64,000 nt of DNA from Streptomyces sp. NBC_00582 (GTDB lineage: Bacteria; Actinomycetota; Actinomycetes; Streptomycetales; Streptomycetaceae). The stretch is taken from assembly GCF_036345155.1 (NCBI RefSeq), contig NZ_CP107772.1:4154001-4218000 (forward strand). Direction: 5' to 3'. The notes beneath the pieces are model-generated. The model was not told the DNA's origin. It ran no database searches and worked only from the letters and a program-made list of their open reading frames with translations. Of this stretch, positions 1-8,808 are shown in pieces; position 1 is the first letter of the stretch; every line of letters begins with the position of its first letter. The translations under genes were made by a program, and so were the position numbers.

Positions 1-580
1 CACCGACGGCCTGGTGGAGTCCCGGCTGCGGGACGTGGCGACCGGGATAGAGCAGTTGCGGGAGAAGCTGGCCGCGACCGCGCAGCTCACGGGGCCCGAT
101 CATCCGCCGCCGCTGGAGGCGCTGTGCGACGAGGTGCTCGACATGCTCGGGCCGGGCGACCGGGACGACGACATCGCGCTGCTCGCGGCCCGCTTCGACG
201 GGATCGCGCCGAGCGATGTGGCGTACTGGTTCCTGGAGCCGGAGGACGCGGCGCCCGGCCGTGCCCGGCGGCTGGCCCGGCGGGCGTTGTCCCGGTGGGG
301 GATGGAGGATCTGACCGACTCCGTGGAGCTGCTGGTGAGTGAGGTCGTCACCAACGCGGTGCGGTATGCCTCCCGGCCGGTCACGTTGAGGCTTCTGCGT
401 ACCGATGTGTTGCGGTGCGAGGTCGGGGACGATGTGCCTCAACTGCCCCGTCTGCGGCAGGCTCGGGCCACCGATGAGGGTGGGCGGGGGCTGTATCTGG
501 TCAATCGGCTGGCTCGGCGGTGGGGGGCCACGCGGCTCAGTACCGGCAAGGTTGTGTGGTTCGAGTTGAATCGGTCGTAG
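1..580 (+). CDS. C-terminal part of a PP2C/SpoIIE phosphatase fused to an ATP-binding (HATPase) domain; 5' end outside window
   Basis: The reading frame is already open at base 2, so the first in-frame ATG at 14 is internal. The first residues read TDGLVESR, a conserved piece of SpoIIE/PP2C Ser/Thr phosphatases. After the end of the phosphatase domain (DRDDDIALL) comes a 130-residue anti-sigma-factor-type ATPase domain with the N-box-like SELLVSEVVTNAV and the G-box-like GGRGLYLVNRLA. In Streptomyces such phosphatase-kinase fusions act in partner-switching control of sigma factors or in conservon-like signalling; the actual target is not visible here. Any N-terminal sensor part (PAS/GAF is common) lies off the window. 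A bidirectional terminator follows. Confidence 0.85.
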   Translation, partial: TDGLVESRLRDVATGIEQLREKLAATAQLTGPDHPPPLEALCDEVLDMLGPGDRDDDIALLAARFDGIAPSDVAYWFLEPEDAAPGRARRLARRALSRWGMEDLTDSVELLVSEVVTNAVRYASRPVTLRLLRTDVLRCEVGDDVPQLPRLRQARATDEGGRGLYLVNRLARRWGATRLSTGKVVWFELNRS

Positions 581-635
581 ATCGGCTGCGGGCCGGTGGG
601 GCTTGATCGCGCAGTTCCCCCGCGCCCCTGACGCG

Positions 636-671
636 AGAGAGGGCGCCCGGTGGTGATCGGGCGCCCTCTCT
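636..671. terminator. Bidirectional terminator hairpin
   Basis: A perfect 14-bp stem (agagagggcgcccg and its complement) with an 8-nt loop lies between two convergent genes, so it can end transcription from both sides. There is no long T run, as is common in Streptomyces. Confidence 0.75.
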
Positions 672-680
672 TGTACGTGG

Positions 681-3140
681 TTACTGGCCGTCGCCGCTGA
701 GTGGGTCCGTTGGGTCGGTCGGGTCCACCGTTGGCTCGCCGGTCGACGGTGCTGTCGGGGTGTTGCCCGTGGGTTCCGGGCTCGTCGGCGTGTTCGTGGG
801 GGTGTTCGTCGGCGTCGGTGCCCCGGTCGTGGGGGTGTTCGTGGGGGTGTTCGCCGTCGTGGGGGTGTTGGACGGGGTCGGGCTCGACGAGGGGGAGCTG
901 GTGGGGGACGGGGACGCCGTCTGGACCGCCGCGCCCTGGTCGGTCTCCAGGTCGAACTTGGTGACCTTGGTGGAGACGCCGAAGGTGTACGCCGCCCAGA
1001 TCTGCGCCGGGAAACCACCACCGTTGATGCGACCCGCGACCGTGGTCAGGCCCGTCGTCGCACCGGTCAGGGTGACCTGGGCGCCGGTCTTGGCGTCCTC
1101 GCCGAACAGGCCGACCGAGGTCACCAGGTCGGGGGTGTAGCCGGTGAACCAGGCCGACTTGTTGTTGTCGGAGGTACCGGTCTTGCCGGCCACCTTCTGG
1201 CCCTTGCGCAGCGGGTTGTCCCGCACCGACTTCTTGGCCGTACCGTCGTCGACCACGCCGGTGAGGACCGAGGTGACCGAGTCGGCGGCCTCCCGGTCGA
1301 TGACCTGTTCGCCGATGGGGTCGGTGTGCTTGAAGCTCGGGTAGGCGCTGTTGGTCGCCGACTTGATCAGCGCCGGGGTGACCTTCTTGCCGTGGTTGTC
1401 GAGGGTGGCGTAGACGCCGGCCATCTGAAGGGGGCTGGCGCCCATGGTGCCGAGGGTCTGGGCCGGCACCGCCTTCAGGTCCTTGGTGTCCATGCCGAGG
1501 TCGTCGGCGACCTTCAGCACCTTGTCCATGCCGACGTCGACACCCATCTGCGCGAAGACGGAGTTGATGGACTTGTTCAGCGCCGTCTGCACGGTGACGT
1601 CGCCGTAGTCCTGGTCGTCCTCGTTCTCCGGCGCGAAGCCGATGTCGCTGCCGACGACGGGGCGCTTGCTGGTGCCGTCGTAGAGCGTGTTGGCGGTGAT
1701 CTCGTCGCCGTCCTGCGTCTTGGCGTTCTCGTCGAAGGCCGCGGCGAGGATCACCGGCTTGAAGGTGGAGGCGGGCTGGTAGTCGGTGCGGGTGGCGTTG
1801 TTGACGTAGTGCTCGGTGTAGCCCTTGCCGCCGTACATCGCCACCACGGCGCCCGTCTTCGGGTCCACCGAGACCGCGCCGGCCTGGACGTCACCGTCGA
1901 CCGAGCGCTTCTTGGCGTCGAGCTTGCTGGTGAGCTGTTCCTTGACCGCCGTCTCCAGCGCCTTCTGCTTCTTCTTGTCGATGTTGAGCTCGATGTTCCA
2001 GCCGCCCTTCTTGATCAGGGCGGTGGCGGACTCGAAGTCGTCGGCGACCCCCGTGGCGACGAGCTGCTTGGCCAGTTCGACGTTGGCCGCGAACACCAGG
2101 TAGCCGGTCTGGCCCTCCTGGCCGGGTGCGGCCTTCGGCGCCAGGGGCTCCGGGAACGTCATCTCCTCGCGCTTGCTCTTGTCGAGCCACTTCTGCTCGA
2201 CCATGTTGTCGAGGACGTAGTTCCAGCGGGCCTTTACCAGACGTTTGCCGGTGTCGGTGGCGACGGCCCAGTCGTACTGGCTCGGGGCCTGGAGCAGCGC
2301 GGCGAGGTAGGCGCCCTGCTCGACGGAGAGTTTGCCGGCGTCGACGCGGTAGTAGGCCTGGGCGGCGGCCTGGATGCCGTAGGCGCCACGGCCGTAGTAG
2401 CTGGTGTTGATGTAGCCGGCCAGGATGTAGTTCTTGTCCTTCTCCCGGTCCAGCTTGAGCGAGATGATCAGTTCCTTCAGCTTGCGCGTGACGGTCTGTT
2501 CCTGGCTCAGGTAGTAGTTCTTGACGTACTGCTGGGTGATCGTCGAACCGCCCTGCGCGCCCTTGCCCATGAGGGTGTTGAGGATGCCTCGGGTGGTGCC
2601 CCTCAGGTCGACGCCGGAGTCGTTGTAGAAGGTCTTGTTCTCGGCGGCGACGAAGGTGTGCTGGACCGGCTTGGGGACCTTGGAGAGGTCGACGTTCTCA
2701 CGGTTGACGTCTCCGTCGCGGGTGGCGATCGAGCCGTCCTTGTACTTGTAGACGTTGCTCTGCAGCTTGGCGTCGGGATTGCCCGCGGGGATCGGCGTGC
2801 TGACGTACAGCCAGACGAGGGCGCCGATGACGGCGGTGGTCATGATGAGGAAGGCGCCGAGGATCTTCTTCCAGGTGAAGATCCGGCGTATGAGGCTCTT
2901 CTGCTTCTTGCCGCCCTTGGCGCCGCGGCCGCCCTTCTTGCCGGCCGCCGCCCTGCGCGCGGCCGCGCGGCCGCCGGGTACGGGGGCGGTGGTGTCGGGA
3001 GCCTCCGGGGTGTCGGGGGCCTCCACGGCCGAGCGCGACGCGCCGCGCGTCGGCGGGGCCTCTCTTCGCGGTGAGCGGTTCTTGGGCGCCGCGCGACGGC
3101 CACCGCTCTGCCGCGCTCGTCTCTCGTCCGCTCGTCCCAT
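681..3140 (-). CDS. Class A penicillin-binding protein (bifunctional transglycosylase/transpeptidase)
   Basis: This 819-residue membrane enzyme polymerises lipid II and crosslinks peptidoglycan. Residues 1-92 are a basic, Ala/Arg-rich cytoplasmic tail, followed by one membrane anchor (about 93-114). The GT51 transglycosylase domain shows ENKTF (167-171, catalytic Glu) and QGGSTITQQ (196-204). The transpeptidase domain has the three penicillin-binding motifs: STFK (458-461, active Ser), SIN (524-526) and KTGTS (653-657). From about 745 to the end the protein is a low-complexity Pro/Thr tail, probably a cell-wall-spanning or interaction segment. It is a core cell-wall gene, divergent from the SPFH gene. 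Confidence 0.95.
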   Translation of the reverse strand: MGRADERRARQSGGRRAAPKNRSPRREAPPTRGASRSAVEAPDTPEAPDTTAPVPGGRAAARRAAAGKKGGRGAKGGKKQKSLIRRIFTWKKILGAFLIMTTAVIGALVWLYVSTPIPAGNPDAKLQSNVYKYKDGSIATRDGDVNRENVDLSKVPKPVQHTFVAAENKTFYNDSGVDLRGTTRGILNTLMGKGAQGGSTITQQYVKNYYLSQEQTVTRKLKELIISLKLDREKDKNYILAGYINTSYYGRGAYGIQAAAQAYYRVDAGKLSVEQGAYLAALLQAPSQYDWAVATDTGKRLVKARWNYVLDNMVEQKWLDKSKREEMTFPEPLAPKAAPGQEGQTGYLVFAANVELAKQLVATGVADDFESATALIKKGGWNIELNIDKKKQKALETAVKEQLTSKLDAKKRSVDGDVQAGAVSVDPKTGAVVAMYGGKGYTEHYVNNATRTDYQPASTFKPVILAAAFDENAKTQDGDEITANTLYDGTSKRPVVGSDIGFAPENEDDQDYGDVTVQTALNKSINSVFAQMGVDVGMDKVLKVADDLGMDTKDLKAVPAQTLGTMGASPLQMAGVYATLDNHGKKVTPALIKSATNSAYPSFKHTDPIGEQVIDREAADSVTSVLTGVVDDGTAKKSVRDNPLRKGQKVAGKTGTSDNNKSAWFTGYTPDLVTSVGLFGEDAKTGAQVTLTGATTGLTTVAGRINGGGFPAQIWAAYTFGVSTKVTKFDLETDQGAAVQTASPSPTSSPSSSPTPSNTPTTANTPTNTPTTGAPTPTNTPTNTPTSPEPTGNTPTAPSTGEPTVDPTDPTDPLSGDGQ
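785..880 (-). repeat. Degenerate short repeats encoding the Pro/Thr tail of the PBP
   Basis: Variants of a 12-nt unit close to gtgttcgtgggg recur and encode PTNTPTNTP-like residues. This is a likely slippage-prone segment with strain-to-strain length variation. Confidence 0.6.
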
Positions 3141-3344
3141 GAGTCCGCTCGCTCCGCTTCGTACTCGGCAGTCACACCAGTGCCAGGAGGCAGGTCAGCT
3201 CAGAAAGCTAACACCGTCGGCTGTGTCGAAGAGGCCTCGGTCCGGTGTTCGGAGGGGGTGAGAATCAGCACCCCGCCGGGAAACCGGCGCACCACGTCAC
3301 CTCGTTCGACGACTGGAACGCTCCGAGGGTTGCCAAACGCTCAT

Positions 3345-3360
3345 TAAGTGATATCACTTA
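3345..3360. promoter_or_regulatory. 16-bp perfect palindrome, probable operator
   Basis: TAAGTGATATCACTTA is a perfect palindrome and unusually A+T-rich for this DNA. It lies 69 bp upstream of the SPFH start, in the 288-bp space between the divergent PBP and SPFH genes. The AGTGAT/ATCACT half-sites resemble those bound by GntR-family dimers; the regulator is not encoded next to it. Apart from this operator and the SPFH ribosome-binding site (GGGGGG, 3415-3420), I see nothing else in 3141-3428. Confidence 0.6.
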
Positions 3361-3428
3361 GCTAGAGCGATGCTTACGTGTGGCCGCCGGCAAGCGGTAC
3401 ACACCTGAATGAACGGGGGGAATCACCC

Positions 3429-4358
3429 ATGCCCACAGAGACTTCCTCGGTCGACGTGCCCGAGCTGCCCGCCCCGCACGTGAAGGAGTTCCCCGCCCAC
3501 AGCGTCGGCGGCGGGCTCGCCCTGCTCGGCGGGCTGACCGGGCTGCTGATCGGCGGCGGACTGATCGCCACCGCGACCGTGGTGACCGCGACGGGCGTCA
3601 AGGCTGCCCTGATCGTCGGCGGCGTCCTCATAGGGCTCGCCGCGTTCCTGTCGATGTGCGGACTGAACACGGTCGCGCCGGGCGAGGCACGCGTGGTGCA
3701 GCTCTTCGGGCGCTATCGGGGCACCATCCGCGAGGACGGGCTGCGCTGGGTGAACCCCTTCACCTCCCGCGAGAAGATCTCCACCCGCGTCCGCAACCAC
3801 GAGACGGCCGTCCTGAAGGTCAACGACGCCTACGGCAACCCGATCGAGCTCGCCGCCGTCGTGGTGTGGAAGGTGCAGGACACCGCTCAGGCCGTCTTCG
3901 AGGTCGACGACTTCCTGGAGTTCGTCTCCACCCAGACCGAGGCGGCCGTACGGCACATCGCCATCGAGTACCCCTACGACTCCCACGACGAGGACGGGCT
4001 CTCGCTGCGCGGCAACGCCGAGGAGATCACCGAGAAACTCGCGGCCGAGCTGCACGCGCGCGTGGAGGCGGCCGGTGTGCGGATCATCGAGTCCCGGTTC
4101 ACGCATCTCGCGTACGCTCCCGAGATCGCCTCGGCGATGCTGCAGCGGCAGCAGGCGGGCGCGGTGGTCGCGGCGCGGCGGGAGATCGTGGACGGGGCCG
4201 TCGGGATGGTCGAGGCGGCGCTCAGCCGGATCGCCGAGCAGGACATCGTGGAACTGGACGAGGAGCGGAAGGCGGCGATGGTGTCCAACCTGATGGTGGT
4301 GCTGTGCGGGGACCGGGCGCCGCAGCCCGTGCTCAACACGGGGACCCTCTACCAGTGA
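3429..4358 (+). CDS. SPFH/band-7 domain membrane protein
   Basis: The protein is 309 residues. Start chosen at the ATG 8 nt after GGGGGG; an in-frame GTG-type extension to 3378 has no ribosome-binding site. Two hydrophobic segments (about 27-52 and 57-77) anchor the N-terminus. A band-7/SPFH domain follows, with typical landmarks [17 protein letters not shown] and [18 protein letters not shown], and then an Ala/Glu-rich helical tail. SPFH proteins form oligomeric scaffolds in membrane microdomains. Transcription is probably controlled through the palindrome upstream. It overlaps the next gene by four bases (GTGA), indicating translational coupling. Confidence 0.88.
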   Translation: MPTETSSVDVPELPAPHVKEFPAHSVGGGLALLGGLTGLLIGGGLIATATVVTATGVKAALIVGGVLIGLAAFLSMCGLNTVAPGEARVVQLFGRYRGTIREDGLRWVNPFTSREKISTRVRNHETAVLKVNDAYGNPIELAAVVVWKVQDTAQAVFEVDDFLEFVSTQTEAAVRHIAIEYPYDSHDEDGLSLRGNAEEITEKLAAELHARVEAAGVRIIESRFTHLAYAPEIASAMLQRQQAGAVVAARREIVDGAVGMVEAALSRIAEQDIVELDEERKAAMVSNLMVVLCGDRAPQPVLNTGTLYQ

Positions 4359-4609
4359 CGGTTCCCTCCGGGGGCTCGGCCCCTCAAGGCCGGCCGCAGC
4401 GCAAGCAGGTGCTGCTGCGGCTGGACCCCGCGGTGTACGACGCGTTGGCGCGGTGGGCCGGGGACGAGTTGCGGTCCGCGAACGCGCAGATCGAGTTCGT
4501 GTTGCGGAGGGCCTTGAAGGAGGCGGGGCGGCTGCCGGGGGAGGCCGGGCCGATTCCCCGTCGGGGTCGGCCCCCGGGGGGCTCCACCCCCAGACCCCCG
4601 TCGGCCTGA
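4355..4609 (+). CDS. Small Arc/RHH-like protein coupled to the SPFH gene
   Basis: An 84-residue protein starting at the GTG that overlaps the SPFH stop (GTGA). The core QRKQVLLRLDPAVYDALARW, followed by a second helix with NAQIEFVLRRAL, fits a ribbon-helix-helix (Arc-type) DNA-binding fold. Family members in Streptomyces travel with SPFH proteins and are sometimes described as toxin-antitoxin-like; no partner toxin is visible here. The C-terminal 25 residues (Pro/Gly-rich) are encoded by a sequence that looks like a common Streptomyces dispersed repeat, so the tail may be accidental. Confidence 0.75.
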   Translation: MTVPSGGSAPQGRPQRKQVLLRLDPAVYDALARWAGDELRSANAQIEFVLRRALKEAGRLPGEAGPIPRRGRPPGGSTPRPPSA

Positions 4610-4741
4610 ACGGCCTCGCCCTCAAGCGCCGGACGGGCCGGGGTACGCATCGGGCGCTGTAGCAGAACGGTGACAATCGCGCCCCACCTGCGCACCCCCA
4701 CCCCCCGCCACCACCTCCACACTCCGCGTATACACCCCGGG

Positions 4742-4758
4742 TATACACCGCGTGTACA
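4742..4758. promoter_or_regulatory. Probable PadR autoregulatory operator overlapping the promoter
   Basis: TATACAC-CGC-GTGTACA is a 17-bp inverted repeat with one mismatch, preceded by a further GTATAC at 4728-4733 giving a repeated gtatacacc. It overlaps a -10-like TACAGT (4755-4760) placed 7 nt before the ATG, so the transcript may be leaderless and blocked by PadR binding. Confidence 0.6.
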
Positions 4759-4767
4759 GTCCTGCCC

Positions 4768-5292
4768 ATGTCCATCGGTCACACCCTCCTGGGACTCCTG
4801 GAGTCCGGGCCCCGACACGGTTACGACCTGAAGCGGGCCTTCGACGAGAAGTTCGGTCACGACCGGCCGCTCCACTACGGCCAGGTCTACTCGACGATGT
4901 CGCGCCTGTTGAAGAACGGCCTCGTCGAGGTCGACGGCATCGAGGCGGGCGGCGGACCCGAGCGCAAGCGGTACGCGATCACCGACGCCGGCATCACCGA
5001 CGTCGAGCGCTGGCTCGCCACGCCCGAGAAGCCCGAGCCGTATCTCCAGTCGACCCTGTACACGAAGGTCGTCCTCGCCCTGCTCACCGAGCGCGACGCG
5101 GCCGACATCCTCGACACCCAGCGGGCGGAGCACCTGCGCAGCATGCGGATCCTGACCGACCGCAAACGCAAGGGCGATCTGGCCGATCAGCTCATCTGCG
5201 ACCACGCCCTGTTCCATCTCGAGGCCGACCTGCGCTGGCTGGAGCTCGCCGCCGCGCGCCTCGACAAGCTGAAGGCCACGGTGACCGCATGA
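4768..5292 (+). CDS. PadR-family transcriptional regulator
   Basis: 174 residues. The N-terminal winged helix has the PadR signature GLLESGPRHGYDLKRAF and HYGQVYSTMSRLLKNGLV, with the wing ending in RKRYAITDAG. The C-terminal half is a Vir-type helical dimerisation domain. PadR proteins repress transport or phenolic-stress genes and lose DNA binding on ligand binding. Its stop overlaps the ATG of the following ABC ATPase (ATGA), so regulator, ATPase and permease form one translationally coupled operon, and the regulator probably controls that transporter. Confidence 0.93.
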   Translation: MSIGHTLLGLLESGPRHGYDLKRAFDEKFGHDRPLHYGQVYSTMSRLLKNGLVEVDGIEAGGGPERKRYAITDAGITDVERWLATPEKPEPYLQSTLYTKVVLALLTERDAADILDTQRAEHLRSMRILTDRKRKGDLADQLICDHALFHLEADLRWLELAAARLDKLKATVTA

Positions 5293-5978
5293 ACGCTCCC
5301 GGGGGATCCCTGCTCGTCGCCGAGGACCTGAAGAAGGCGTACGGGCCGACCATGGCGCTGGACGGCGCCGAGTTCTCCATCCACCCCGGCGAGGTCGTCG
5401 CGGTGATGGGCCCGTCCGGGTCCGGCAAGTCGACGCTGCTGCACTGCCTCGCCGGCATAGTGACGCCCGACTCCGGCTCGATCCGGTACGACGGCCAGGA
5501 GCTCGCCACGATGAGCGACGCGGGGCGCAGCAGGCTGCGTCGCACGGAGTTCGGGTTCGTGTTCCAGTTCGGCCAGCTCGTGCCGGAGCTGACCTGTGTG
5601 GAGAACGTGGCCCTGCCGCTGCGGCTGAACGGCACCTCGCGCAAGCAGGCCGAGCGCACCGCCCTGGGGTGGATGGAGCGGCTGGAGGTCGACGACCTCG
5701 CCAAGAAGCGGCCGGGTGAGGTGTCCGGCGGACAGGGGCAGCGGGTCGCGGTGGCGCGCTCGCTCGTCACGAGCCCGCGGGTGGTCTTCGCCGACGAGCC
5801 GACCGGCGCGCTGGACTCGCTGAACGGCGAGCGGGTGATGGAGCTGCTCACCGAGGCGGCCCGCTCGGCCAACGCGGCCGTGGTGCTGGTGACGCACGAG
5901 GCACGGGTGGCCGCCTACTCCGACCGCGAGATCGTCGTACGGGACGGGAAGTCGCGGGACATGGAGCGGGTCGTATGA
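5289..5978 (+). CDS. ABC transporter ATP-binding protein (MacB/LolD-like)
   Basis: The 229-residue nucleotide-binding subunit has Walker A GPSGSGKST (41-49), a Q-loop region VFQFGQLVPELT, signature SGGQGQ (146-151), Walker B VVFADEP (165-171) and switch His203. The type is that of FtsX/MacB permease partners (LPLRLNG, TGALDS). The start codon overlaps the PadR stop and its stop overlaps the permease start, so the three products should be made together. It probably energises export or a mechanotransmission step of a drug, lipid or peptide. Confidence 0.95.
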   Translation: MNAPGGSLLVAEDLKKAYGPTMALDGAEFSIHPGEVVAVMGPSGSGKSTLLHCLAGIVTPDSGSIRYDGQELATMSDAGRSRLRRTEFGFVFQFGQLVPELTCVENVALPLRLNGTSRKQAERTALGWMERLEVDDLAKKRPGEVSGGQGQRVAVARSLVTSPRVVFADEPTGALDSLNGERVMELLTEAARSANAAVVLVTHEARVAAYSDREIVVRDGKSRDMERVV

Positions 5979-8311
5979 ATGTCACGCAGTGGTACCGGGA
6001 TCTGGGTCTGGGGGTGCGGTTCGCCTTCACGGGCGGCCGGGAGGGCTGGATCCGCGCCGCGCTGACCGCGGTCGGCGTGGGGCTCGGGGTGGCGGTGCTG
6101 CTGCTGACGACGGCGCTGCCGAACGCGCTCGCGGTGCGGCACGCCCGCGAGGAGGCCCGGCTGGACTACTCGTTCTCCGCGGACGTCCCGCCCAAGGGCG
6201 ACAACAGCATGCTGATCGCCACGAGCGACACCACCTTCCGCGGCAAGGACGTGCGCGGGCGGATGGTGGAGCCGGAGGGGCCGCGCGCGCCGCTGCCGCC
6301 CGGAGTGGGCGAGTACCCCGCGCAGGGCGAGATGGTCGTCTCGCCGGCGCTGAAGAGGCTGCTCGCCTCCGACGGTTCCGCGCTGCTGCGGGAGCGGCTG
6401 CCGTACCGGACCGTCGGGACGATCGGGGAGAGCGGGCTCATCGGCTCGCAGGAACTCGCCTACTACGCGGGCGCCTCCGGGCTGGCCGCGCATCTCGACG
6501 GCGGCGGGGTGACCCGGCTGACGTCGTTCGGGAACCCGCGTCCGACGCGGGAGCGGACGGACCCGGTCCTGCTCCTGCTGATCATCGTCATGATCGTGGT
6601 GCTGCTGATGCCGGTGGCCGTGTTCATCGCGGCGGCCGTGCGGTTCGGCGGCGAGCGGCGCGACCGCCGGCTCGCGGCGCTCAGGCTGATCGGTTCCGAC
6701 GGCCGGATGACCCGGCGGGTCGCGGCCGGTGAGGCGATGGCCGGTGCGCTGCTCGGGCTGGTCGCCGGCACCGGGTTCTTCCTGATCGGCCGGCAGGTGG
6801 CGGGTTCGGTGGAGGTGCTGGGCATGAGCGCCTGGCCCAGCTATCTCAACCCCTCGCCCCTGCTGGCGGCGCTGGTCGCGCTGGCGGTGCCCGCCGCCGC
6901 CGTCCTGGTCACGCTCTTCGCCCTGCGCGGCGTGGTCATCGAGCCGCTGGGCGTGGTCCGCACGGCCAGGCCCACCCGGCGCCGGCTGTGGTGGCGGCTG
7001 CTGCTGCCCGTGGGCGGTCTCGCGATGCTCTACCCGATGATCGGCCAGGGCCGCACCAACGGTGACTTCAACCAGTACCTGGTGATCGGCGGTGTGCTGC
7101 TGCTCCTGGTCGGGGTCACGGCCCTGCTGCCGTGGCTCGTGGAGACGGTCGTCGCCCGGCTCGGCTCCGGTGGGGTGGCCTGGCAACTGGCTGTACGACG
7201 CCTGCAGTTGAGCAGCGGTACGGCGGCCCGGATGGTCAACGGCATCGCGGTGGCGGTGGCCGGGGCGATCGCCCTGCAGATGCTGTTCGCCGGCGTCGAC
7301 GGCGACTACACCGAGGCCACCGGGCAGGATCTGCGGCGGGCGCAGCTCCAGGTGAGCGTGCCGGAGGGCGTCCCGCTGGCGGACACCGCCCGGAAGTTCG
7401 CCGACACCAAGGGCGTCTCGAAGGTCACCGCGCTGTGGGAGGGATACTTCGGCGACTCCTCCTGGAACAGCGAGAACGGCCCGCAGATCAGCTCGGAGCT
7501 GACCGTGGGCGACTGTGCCGCGCTGCGCGAGGTGGCGGAGCTGCCCTCCTGCAAGGACGGCGACATGTTCGTCCTGAACGGATCCGACTACGACGCCGAC
7601 TCCACGAAGCTGAACAAGCCCGGCACCAAGCTCTACATCCAGGGATGGGGCGAGCACAGTCCCGAAGCCGTCTGGACCGTCCCCGCGGGCATCCGGGAGG
7701 TTCCCTCGGCCGTGGACCCCCGGAATCTGCGGCGCGGTGGCTTCGCGATGACGACGGGCGCGCTGCCGAAGTCGCTGGCGAACATGGTCAGCGGTGAGCT
7801 GTACCTCTCGGTCGACGAGTCGGTGCCCGACGCGGACGAGTACGTCCGCAACACCACCTTCCAGGTGGACCCGATGGCCTCGACGATGACCTGGTCGGCC
7901 ACCAAGAAGGACCGGAAGTACGCGTCCATCCGTTCCGGTCTGCTGGTCGGCTCCGCCTGTGTGCTGCTGCTGATCGGGGCGAGCCTGCTGGTGTCGCAGC
8001 TGGAGCAGTTGCGCGACCGGCGCAAGCTGCTGTCGTCCCTGGTCGCCTTCGGCACCCGGCGGCGCACCCTGGGCCTGTCGGTGCTGTGGCAGACGGCGAT
8101 CCCGATCGCCCTGGGTCTGGTGCTGGCCATGGTGGTGGGGCTCACGCTGGGCGCGATCCTGCTGAGGATGACGGACACCAGGATCAGCGTGGACTGGCCG
8201 AGCGTGCTGGCGATGACCGGCTTCGGCGCGGCGGTCGTGGCACTGGTGACGGTGCTGAGCCTGCCGCCGCTGATGCGGCTGATGCGGCCGGACGGGCTGC
8301 GCACGGAGTGA
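5975..8311 (+). CDS. FtsX/MacB-type ABC transporter permease
   Basis: 778 residues with duplicated FtsX-like domains. There is one TM segment near residues 30-50, an extracellular loop, three TM segments around 195-320, further TM segments in the middle (about 350-440), a large external domain (about 440-640), and three C-terminal TM segments. The phrases RRDRRLAALRLIGSDGRMTRRVAAGEA and RDRRKLLSSLVAFGTRRRT are the two cytoplasmic coupling regions. It is the membrane partner of the preceding ATPase. Substrate unknown; PadR-controlled transporters of this kind often confer antibiotic resistance. Confidence 0.92.
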   Translation: MNVTQWYRDLGLGVRFAFTGGREGWIRAALTAVGVGLGVAVLLLTTALPNALAVRHAREEARLDYSFSADVPPKGDNSMLIATSDTTFRGKDVRGRMVEPEGPRAPLPPGVGEYPAQGEMVVSPALKRLLASDGSALLRERLPYRTVGTIGESGLIGSQELAYYAGASGLAAHLDGGGVTRLTSFGNPRPTRERTDPVLLLLIIVMIVVLLMPVAVFIAAAVRFGGERRDRRLAALRLIGSDGRMTRRVAAGEAMAGALLGLVAGTGFFLIGRQVAGSVEVLGMSAWPSYLNPSPLLAALVALAVPAAAVLVTLFALRGVVIEPLGVVRTARPTRRRLWWRLLLPVGGLAMLYPMIGQGRTNGDFNQYLVIGGVLLLLVGVTALLPWLVETVVARLGSGGVAWQLAVRRLQLSSGTAARMVNGIAVAVAGAIALQMLFAGVDGDYTEATGQDLRRAQLQVSVPEGVPLADTARKFADTKGVSKVTALWEGYFGDSSWNSENGPQISSELTVGDCAALREVAELPSCKDGDMFVLNGSDYDADSTKLNKPGTKLYIQGWGEHSPEAVWTVPAGIREVPSAVDPRNLRRGGFAMTTGALPKSLANMVSGELYLSVDESVPDADEYVRNTTFQVDPMASTMTWSATKKDRKYASIRSGLLVGSACVLLLIGASLLVSQLEQLRDRRKLLSSLVAFGTRRRTLGLSVLWQTAIPIALGLVLAMVVGLTLGAILLRMTDTRISVDWPSVLAMTGFGAAVVALVTVLSLPPLMRLMRPDGLRTE

Positions 8312-8335
8312 CCTGCACACTCCTGGAAGACCTGG

Positions 8336-8367
8336 AGGGCCCCTCGGACTCACCGTCGAGGGGCCCT
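8336..8367. terminator. Terminator between convergent FtsX and roadblock genes
   Basis: An 11-bp perfect stem (agggcccctcg) with a 10-nt loop lies just after the permease stop and just before the end of the minus-strand gene, so it serves both directions. Confidence 0.7.
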
Positions 8368-8375
8368 TCGGCCGT

Positions 8376-8804
8376 TCAGAGCTGGTACTCCCGCACCACC
8401 CTGCGCACCTGCGCGAACAGCATGCCCACGTTGACGGACTTGCGGCAGACGACCACCGCGACGACGTCCTGCTGTTCGGTCATCCTCACGAACAGGTGGG
8501 TGAGGTTGTCGCTGTTGACGAGGATCTCCTGGAAGAAGTGGTTGTCGCTCTGGATGCCGCGCCGCTCCTTGAAGACGTCCTCGATCATGACGACCGTGCG
8601 GCCCTGGAACAGGTCGAGCGTCGCGCCCGCGAGCAGGTCGAGGACCTCGGGCGGGTGGTTGTCGACCGTCTCGTAGGACAGCAGCATGCCGGTCGACATG
8701 TCGACGACGCCGGAGGCGACGCAGTCGGGGGCATCCGTACGCAGTGACTTGACCAGGCCCATCACCTGATCGGAGAAACCGGGGGTCATACGCTTCGTCG
8801 CCAT
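8376..8804 (-). CDS. Roadblock/LC7-like protein (first paralogue)
   Basis: 142 residues, predicted cytosolic. The alternation of an N-terminal helix (SDQVMGLVKSL), strands (CVASGVVDMSTGMLLSYE) and a C-terminal strand-helix (TEQQDVVAVVVCRKS then GMLFAQVRRVV) fits the roadblock/longin-type fold that regulates small GTPases or dimerises in signalling complexes. It lies 4 bp after the second roadblock gene, in an operon that also contains a DUF4388-like protein, but no MglA/CvnD GTPase is present. The function is inferred from fold only. Confidence 0.6.
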   Translation of the reverse strand: MATKRMTPGFSDQVMGLVKSLRTDAPDCVASGVVDMSTGMLLSYETVDNHPPEVLDLLAGATLDLFQGRTVVMIEDVFKERRGIQSDNHFFQEILVNSDNLTHLFVRMTEQQDVVAVVVCRKSVNVGMLFAQVRRVVREYQL

Positions 8805-8808
8805 CCCT

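Noticed and set aside
1326..3074. Long plus-strand frame opposite the PBP
   Set aside because: Shadow of a GC-rich gene; composition is Val/Leu/Gly/Asp with no motif, while the minus strand has all PBP motifs.
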